From Phanerodontia chrysosporium (lineage: Eukaryota; Basidiomycota; Agaricomycetes; Polyporales; Phanerochaetaceae): a DNA stretch of 64,000 nucleotides. The stretch spans positions 1 to 64,000 of the forward strand of contig MJGA01000045.1 of the NCBI GenBank assembly GCA_001910725.1. Direction: 5' to 3'. Made by a program: the position numbers and the translations under genes. The notes beneath the pieces were generated by a model. That model was not told the origin of the DNA. It saw nothing but the letters and a program-made list of their open reading frames with translations, and made no database searches. Shown here in pieces: positions 36,601-45,600 of the stretch. Within the stretch, counting starts at the first letter, position 1. Every line of letters begins with the position of its first letter.

Positions 36601-39600
36601 GCTTCTCGAGGGGGAGGGGTTTGCGAAAGCCACTGTGGCGGCTACCTTAAACAGTTCTGGCTTCAATACTACCTGCGAGCGATTGTCTTCCTCGTCGGAG
36701 ACATGCAGCGAGGAGGGCCGGGAGAGCGGATCAGCGAGGAGATGGGTCTTGCCAGGGCGGTGGATGATGCGGAAGTCGTACTCGGCGAGGTAGGAGGCCC
36801 ATCGGGCTTGTCGCCGCGTGAGATTCTGCGCAGTCTTCCAGTACTGGAGATTCTGATGATCGGTCCAGATTTCAAAAGGCTCCGGGAGACCTTCGAGGAA
36901 CTGGCGCCAATCCTTGAGAGCTTCGATGATTGCAAGCATCTCACGATCCCAGATCTCGTAGTTCCGCTCGGCGGAGCTCATGGTCTGCGAGCGATACGCG
37001 ATTGGATGCCAGAGACCATCTTCAGGGTGGCGTTGGGCTATGACTCCTCCGGTGGCGTAGCCAGAAGCATCGGTCTCGATGCGAGTTGGCCGATCAATGC
37101 TCCACATGGCGAGCACGGGCTGAGTCGTGAAAGCGCGCTTGAGCGTCTCGAAGGCTTCTGCCTGTGCGGGACCCCAATTAAACGGAGTATCCTTCTTCGT
37201 CAGATCGTGCAGCGGACGGCAGATCTTTGAGAAGTCTTTGATGAAACGGCGATAGAAGTTGGCGAACCCGACAAAGCCTCGTACGTCTTTGAGGTTTTTC
37301 GGGGTCGGCCACTCGGCTACTGCCTTAACCTTGCCGGGGTCCATGCCGACTTGTCCTTCGCTGATGAGGAGCCCAAGATACTCGATCTCTGAGCGCTCGA
37401 ACTCGCACTTCTCGGGCCGAAGGTACAGATCGTATTTGGCGAGGCGTGCCAGGACTTCGTGAACAATCTTCCGATGCGAAGCGAGATCGTTTGACCAGAT
37501 GAGAATGTCGTCGAGGTAAACTGCGACCTTGCTCTCAGCGATGAGGTCGGCGAAGATGTGGTTCATGAGGGCCTGGAACGTGGCAGGGCTGTTGCACAGG
37601 CCGAAGTACATGACTCTGGGCTCGAAGAGGCTGCGGTTAGTGACGAAGGCGGCTTTCCACTCGTCACCTTCCTTAATCCGGACGTTGTTGTAGCCCCAAC
37701 GGACATCGAACTTGGTGAAGATCTTAGCGCCCTGGAGTTTCCCGATGATGTCGGAGGCGAGCGGGAGGGGGTACCGATTCTTCACAGTGATGTCGTTGAG
37801 CTTGCGGTAGTCTTGAATGAACCGGAGCTTGCCGTCCTTTTTCTTGATGAAGAAGACAGGGGAAGCGATCGGAGACTTGCTGGGGACGATATAGCCCTTG
37901 GCGAGTGCGTCGTCGATAAACCGCTGTAGTTCTTCATTCTCGATCGGGGACATGGGATAAACCTTCGATTTGATCGAGGCCGGGGCGTCCGGGACGAGAT
38001 CTATCGCGTGATCCCAGGGCTGATGCTTCAGAAGGCGGTGTGATTCTTCTTCGGAGAACACCTTCTTGTGTCGGTGGTACTCTTTGGGAACCAGCTCTTC
38101 GAACGTCTTGGCGTACTTCTCGCGATTGGCTTCGACAGCGATCGCTTGCGAGTAAGTGTAGCCAGCGAGAATCCAGACTTCGTCCTTGGCGTCCTCAACA
38201 ATGCCTGCTCGAAGCCATTCACGGCGTTCGGAGCGGTTGGCGTCAATCTGATGGATACCGAAAACCGGGGTGTCCTCAGCTCCGCCGCGGAGCTGAAACT
38301 GGACATCTCCCGTTTCCCAGTCGATGTTCGGATTCCATTTCTTGAGCCACGGAAGTCCGAGGATGACATCCTCCGGACCGATGTTCGTGACAAGAAACTC
38401 CTCCTTAAACGTGTACGAACCCACAGTGAGCTGGAGTCTAGCACGGCGCGTGATAGATCCTGCTTCATTCTTAGTTCCGTCGATGTTGTACAGTGTGATC
38501 TCCTTCTTGAGCGGTACCGTGAGGATCTTGTGCTGCTTACAGAAGTCTTCGTGAATGAACAGTGAAGTTGCACCGGAGTCAATCATTGCGGGTGTGCGAA
38601 TAGTTTTATTGAGTCCGGTGAGCTTTACAGGTACACGATAATGATTGGAGAAAGGATCTAGCACTGATATTGTACATGAGCGGATAACGTCAGAAATGTC
38701 CTGTGGTTCTAGCGACGGTGCCGGAGTTGAATCCGGGCTTGACGAAACGGGGACCGACGATGCGGCGTCACTCCGGCCCCTTAAGCAAAACCCCCGAGCT
38801 GCTTCTGTATCAGAGCCAGCTGATCGCGGAGGGCGGCGAGCGCGGCGGCCTGGTCCTCAGATGAGCTGCCAGAAGACGAGGGGCCGGAGACGAGGAGTCC
38901 TGAGACGAGGTATCCGAAGACGAGGCACGGACGGCGGCGGTAGCGGGGGCGGTTCTCGGCTTGCCCTCGAGGCGGGCGCGACAGACGCGGGACCAGTGAC
39001 CTTTCTTGCCACAGTGATTGCAGACCGAGTCGCGGTGCACGGGGTCTGTGGACTTGTAGGACTTTGAGCCGCAGACCTTGCAGCGGTCCTTCATGACGGC
39101 GTCGAACTGGCGCTTGAGATCCGTGCCGGTGAGACCCTTAAACAGCTCGTCTATGTTCGCGGCGTCGATGTCCATCGCGTTCGGGTTGCGGAAGGCGCGC
39201 GTCGACGAGCTAGCCGGAGTCGAGGACGTCTTGCCTTGCTGTGCCAAGAGATCCTGCGAGAGCTTGTCCTTTGACCGATCGACGGCGAAACCAGCGTTCT
39301 TGAGCTCGTCGTACGTCTCGGGGCCTTTGCCGGTGCTGGGGTTGACCATGTACGAGATCCGTTCGAGGTAGTCCTTGTTGAACTTCGTCCGTAGCCGGGC
39401 CGCCAGGTCTTCCGGGGTGAGCTTCGTGCGACCGGCGAGGGCTTGGAACTCCGCAAAGAACTCCGCGAACCGGCGATTGCCTTGTGTGCACGCCTGCAGC
39501 TTGCTGAGGGCCTCGGCCTTCTCGTCGACGGGCTCGAACCGGTTCTTGAACACCTCCCAAAACGTAGCGCGAGAGCCGTCGAATATCTAAACACCGTCTG

Positions 39601-42600
39601 CCGCCTGCTCGATGTATTGCCGCGCCCATTCAGCTGCTTCATCCTGCATGAAGGAGAGGGCGCCGACGATCCACTTCTGACCATCTACCAAGATCTTGCC
39701 GGAGTCGGGGTCTCGCTGGAGGTTACCGTTGACGTCGCGCTTGCCGAATTTCTCCGGCTGCCTGTCGGCGTAGATGCGATAGGCGGCGCGGAAGAGACGG
39801 GCCGTGTCCGAACCTTTCCCTTTGAACGGGACGGGCTTCTCGACAAAGGGCAGCTCCTTGTTCGCGTTGACCGTGGCGTTGACCGTTGTGTGATTGTTAC
39901 CGATAGCCTGGGCCAGAGTGTTGACCGTGTTGGTGAGCTGCGTCATCGCCTGGGCCATTTGCAGGAGTGCAGCAGAAACGGGGTCGAGAGGCGTCGGACC
40001 GGGCGGCGCTCCACCGGGAGTGCTCGACATGTTGGGAGGACGGGGAGTGTTGGCTCCTGAGTGAGCGCGGGAGAGATCGAGGGGCGAGGGAGCTGGTTCG
40101 TGATCGGAGAGGACGGAGCCGAGCGATGTCTCGGGAGACGAGTGGTGGCTGCTGTCCGGGGGACTGTGATCGGGAGTATTCGGAGTGGTGGCAGAGGCGC
40201 GGGCGAATTCTAGCCGTTGCGTGAAATGAGGGCGTTCGAACTGTGTTTCTCGGTCGCTAGGCGGAACCGGGAGTAGCGGAGGGGCAGTTTCTCGATAAGG
40301 GCAGGGCTGCTGACTGCACTCCCTGGCTTCTCGAGACCCGTTGTTTTCCTCGACGTGGAGGTCAGCGGGAAGAGTGACGCCGTTCTCTGTGGTTCGCCCG
40401 AAGAAGTGCGGACAATTCGAACAGTCGAAATCCAGAGCGACAGAAGATGTATTTTATAAACTAATCGAAATAACCAGCCTCGTACACAATGTTCAGCTGC
40501 CCTACGATACGGCGGAAGTTTCGCCTTAAACCGATGAACGGAATGTCACCAATTTGAGCGAGACCGAGCTCGTATTGGTGCCACTCCTTAAACGTGGTGG
40601 TGGGGGCGAGGTGGCTGAGCTCGGCGCGGATCTGGCGAAGTCGCTCGAGCAGGAGATGGAAGTGGTGGGCGTGGTCGCTGTTGACGATGTGGAGCAGGTC
40701 GACTTCCTCGACGGCCTTGAGACGCTTGATGGTGGCGTCGAGCTTGGGCGTGAAGATGCCGACGAGGTCGGTAGGGGAGTACTTGGGGATGTCGATGCCG
40801 ACGGGCTTGCGGGCGATGGGCTCGTACGTCGGGGCGGCGCTGAGGCGCTCTGCCAAACTGAGCTTCGAGGAGGAGGCAGCTACGGCGGCCTGGGCTTCTT
40901 GCGCCTCTCGTTGGCGCTGCTCGCGGATGCGGTTGCCTACGCGTTGTTCGGCCTCACGAGCCTCGCGAACGGCGGTCCAGTTGATGGTGGGGACGGAGGG
41001 CGGAGGCTGGGGGAGCGTGGACACGTACTTGACGACCGCCTTGACTTTGCGGTCCGTCCACTTGACGGGGTTGCCGGCCTCGCGACGACGTTGGAGGCGG
41101 TCGAAGATGCGCTGGGGGATGTGGTCCTTGAGCTGGACGTCTTTCGGCACTGCAAAGCAAGCCTTAGCAACGTGTACGGAGTGAGCGGGCTGCTCGACTA
41201 CGACGTACTCGCTTTAATCGGAGGGAATAAACTTTTTTGAAACGATGGTATGGGGGAGCGGTAGGGGAAAATGCCTAGGGCACCCAAAAGATCTCGACCT
41301 AATGTCGCGGAGCTAGGGCTCAACGCTTCACGAGGGAGGGCAAGTGGGGAGGTCGACGACAAGGCGCGGCGGAGCGAGTCACGCAGCGACGCACAACTTA
41401 TTCAGCTGTCCGTATTGACCAAGAGTGTATTAGCATTAGTAACTAATGTACAAACAACGGGCTTACCTGTCCGTATTGACCAAGAGGTCGAGATGACGGA
41501 CAGGAGCGAGGGGAGCTACCCTTATATACTACAGTACTCTAGGGCAGGCTGTACGATTACCTAAGCTGATGGGCAGTGCTTGACATAGCCAGCGAGGCTG
41601 CGACGCGGACTGCGCGGCGAGGCTGTGCGGGGGCTATGTCACGAGGCTGTGTCAGCTGGCAGTGTCTCGAGGCTGCGTCGGGCCGAGGCTGTGTCATCAG
41701 GCTGATCAGCTCGGCGTGTCTCAGCGAGGGGAGTCATCAGGGATGACAGTGCCTCCTCGGCGATCCGGGGAACCGGTTGCAAGGCAGACCGGTGATCCGG
41801 GCGGTGTCTGAGTGCGCAGCGGGATGCGCTGGCGTCTAGGGGTGATGCGCCATCAGGGCGCTGGCGCTGCATGGCCAGGCGCTGAGTGTGGGCGGCTAGG
41901 ACTCCAGACGGCGCGAGGGCTGCTCGCCCGTTGGATTAATCGAGGAAAATAGCCAAAAATCGGCGAAAAACAGGGCAGGACCGTCACATCCGTGACAACG
42001 AGCATACAGTGATGCGCCCCGCGCGCCGCTGCGCCTGCCGACGCGTCAGAACGCGTGTCTCCCGCACCTCGCATCGTCAGCCGATAAAGCCGAAGCCAAG
42101 ACGACCGCACCATATGCTCGCCCGAGTCCTCCCGAACGCGTCGCAACCAACACGTCAGCGCCCCGAGTCACGCACCCGATGCCGAACCCTGCCGAGCGCC
42201 TCGCCACATGGGTCCCACGCCGCGTCCGAGCAGCGCCTGCTCGGCCTAAGTATTCGCCCGCGCACCAGACCTCGCTGCCCGCTGCGAGCCTCCCTCCGTC
42301 CTCGCGGTATCGTCGCCGACGTCTCGCAGGCCTCGTTAAGCGGTTTCACCGCCGTCGGAGAGTGTAGGAACATAGTACTGTATAGTTCTGACGTAGGGTG
42401 GCTGAGTAGAATAGTATAAAATATCCCCTCTGTAGTAGACAGAATCGAACAAGTTCCCCCTCTCGCACTAAGCCTTACAAGCGTGTCTGCGAACTTCGTC
42501 CAGCGACTCCTCTGCGACCCGCAACCTCGCCTGCGAACTCGTCTCTGCGATACTTGACTCCGCCCGAGCACCCGAGCCAAGCGAGCGAACTCGCGAGCCT

Positions 42601-45600
42601 CGGCCTCTCCCTCGCGTCTTGTTCTCCCCCTTTCTCGCCTTCTATCACCCACTTGCCCGCTGACCGCAGCTCGCGTTTAGTGTTACTAATAATCTTATTC
42701 TTTTCTATTCTAGGTACACCCGGTCGCCTCGGTCCCCGTAGTCGCGCTCACCTCTACTCCGACTGCTCGCGCGCCCTCGGCCGACGCCTATCCCGTTCCC
42801 CTCCATCTCCCTCTCTCCGATCTCCCTTTCTCTCGGCCTACCCGCGCGCAAGCGCATCATTTTGGCTGCCCCAGTGAGGCGGTCAACCAGAGATCCCGCG
42901 AGTCTCGACGACCTTCGGCGACCTTCCTTCGCATTCCACGACATTCCCTTGACCTTCCAGCACCCTCTCGCATATTCCGTTAACCCGCCTTTCGCTCCAC
43001 GCACCGGCTGATTGCGCTGCGGCTAGTCCAAGCCTGCGCCGCGCCGTGCCCTTGTGAGTCGACGCCACACGCTCTCGGTGCTAACCTCGGCTTCGCGTAG
43101 ACACTCTCACGATCGCCTCGGCAAACTCGCACTCGCCTCGCGCACACCGCCCCGAGCTGCAAAAGCCGTCAAGCGTTGTGTTCTGCGCAATGGCAACCCC
43201 ATCCCCGTTCTACATGCCCCTTCGCGGTGAACCAGGCGCTCCCGAGTTCGATCCACGCGAACCTCGGTCGCTTCCCCGCTATTTCGACGACCTCGCGGAC
43301 CTCTTTGTCCGAGCACAAATCTGCGACGATGCCGAAAAGAAGCGCCACGCCCTGCGCTACGTTTCGCTTCGCGACGCGGACTGCTGGGAGCTCCTCGATG
43401 AGTTCGACCTCGGCAGCTTCGACGACTGGCAGCGCGCCATCCTCGCACTCTACCCTGGTGCCGATGACTCGCACAGGGACTCGCGCCGTGACCTCGATGA
43501 CCTCGTACAGCGTTGGCGAGCAGCGAGCATCAAGACGCTTGGTGATTGGGCCGAGTTCTCGCGTGAATTCTTCACCATCTCGCGTTGGCTCATGCGCCAC
43601 AAGCGGCTCTCGGAACACGAGCAGAGCAAGCTCTGTAGCGAAGCGCTCACCGCAGAAGTGCAGCAACAAGTCGCGTTTCACCTGGAGGTCAAGTACCCGG
43701 AAGCGCACTCCGAGGATGGCTACTCGTTCGCGCAACTCGACGAGGCCGTTCGCTTCGTTCTCGGCCACACCACCACTGCCCCTTCTGCGTCGCCCACGCC
43801 CTCGCAGCTGGCTGTACCCGAACACGAAGTATCCGAGCTTCCCCTCGCTGTATTCGCCACTGCTCTCGAACGCGCTGCCGAACGCGCCGCATCCGCACCC
43901 TCGCCGCCCGCTGCCACATTCCTCGTAGTGACCAAGTCTCATTCGGTACCTTCGCCCGAGCCTCGCGTCGCACCCGCGTCAACCTTTGTGCAAGCCACGA
44001 GCATTGCGGAAAGCGAGCAGCGCCACCTCGCAGCCCTCGAACGAGAACTCGCCGAGCTCAAGGCGAAGCAAGCCCGAGCCCTCGCGCAGCGCCCTCCCGC
44101 CTCGGTCACAGCTGCGACCACCCTCGCGTACGAGCCCCCTTCAGACTACAACTTTGGAGCAAAGTTACCGACACCCAAAGCGAAGCCCCGCGTCGTAGAC
44201 ACGAGCCCCATTGCCGAGAAAGAAGCCCAGGCAGTCGACCGCGCCCCCAACGCGATGCTCAAGACCCCAACGGTTTCCGTACCCCTTGGCGACCTCCTCG
44301 ACGTCTCCCCCGAGTCCTGCGCACACCTGAAAGCTCACACCGAGCCTCCCGAGACCCATCCGAGCCCTCTCGAGGAGCCAGAGCCTGAATCGACCGCATC
44401 GAGACCCCGGACACCCTGGACCGTCGCTAGCACCGCGAACGAGCCCGTAACCACTGCGACTGCAGTTAAAGAAGCTCGGTACACGTTCGACGAGTCTCAG
44501 AGGCCCTCACCGAGCCCGTCGCCCCTTGTACAACGCCTCCTAGCCAGCACTGCGCCCCACGTCATCCGTGCACACGACCTTTCGCCGCCCGAGTGTCACC
44601 AGCTAATCGACGCTGGGTGGCTATATCATTTCAACGATTGCGCTCGCCATTCTGTGCTCATATCGCCCTCTGCTATGCGTTTCTACTACAGCACCTCGCC
44701 TCCCGCCCCCGCTGCACCGCGTACCTCGGCCACATCTGCTACATCTCGCGTTTCCACCTTCCTCTTCGACACTGCGCCCACCTGCGAAAATCCCCCTGCG
44801 ACCACTGCGACTGCATCTTCCAGCCTGTCTCCAACCCACGACATTGCGACCACAACTACGGCGCTGCGCCACTGCGACCTACAGCACATTTCGGACACCC
44901 TCGGCGAGCCGACACCTGAGGCAAGCGACTTACGAACTCGCGACCGAGTCCCCGATCTCGCGCCGACACCCGAGCTCGCGCCCGAGCCGCCCGAGCAATC
45001 CCGGCGAGATATTTGCGAAGGCAAACTCGCGTCGCGAAGCCTGGGCCGACTGCCACTGCGCCGCCGACGCGAACGCATTCGCGCCATGCGTAAGCCACCC
45101 TGGAGGCCTCGCCCATGCGATTATGTTCGCCATCGCGCTCCCGCTCGCATGCACCACCGTGTCGCCTTACGCTGTGCACCCCGAGCTGCCCGAGGGCAGG
45201 CATTATTGCGTTTGGAGGAGGATGATGCGCCCCGCGCTGCGCTGAGCCCACAAGCCGAGCCGAAGCCATGTCCGAGCAGGCCCCGAGCCGCGCACCTCGG
45301 CCTCAACCATGCGGTCCTCGCACCCTCGCGGACGACGTCGGCACCCTGCCATATGGTCACCGCAGTCTCGAACGCGCTCGCCGCGCACAATGTGACGCCA
45401 CACGCTCACGTTCCGCGAGCTCCGCCGTAGGCGGTTTCGGTTTTTATGTTTTTCCTTTGTGTTTATCTCACTTTTATTCCGTATATTCCCGATTCTTTAG
45501 ACTATAAAACCTGTACCTACGAACACTCCCCTCTCAAGCAATACAGTACTCGTTACCTGCAACCTCGCCTGCGACCGTCTCACGGTGTTCGCGCTCTCGC

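Larger units (their letters stand above)
34297..41997 (-). mobile_element. full-length Ty3/gypsy chromovirus (7.7 kb)
   Basis: Two 695-bp LTRs (TG...CA ends) flank, on the minus strand, an extra ORF, gag, and pol in the order protease, reverse transcriptase, RNase H, integrase, chromodomain. A polypurine tract (AGGAGGGGGG on the minus strand) lies directly beside the 3' LTR near 34995. The 5-bp duplication ACGAG flanks the whole. The LTRs differ at only about four places, so the insertion is young. Even so, gag has an in-frame stop and pol a frame break. Confidence 0.9.
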
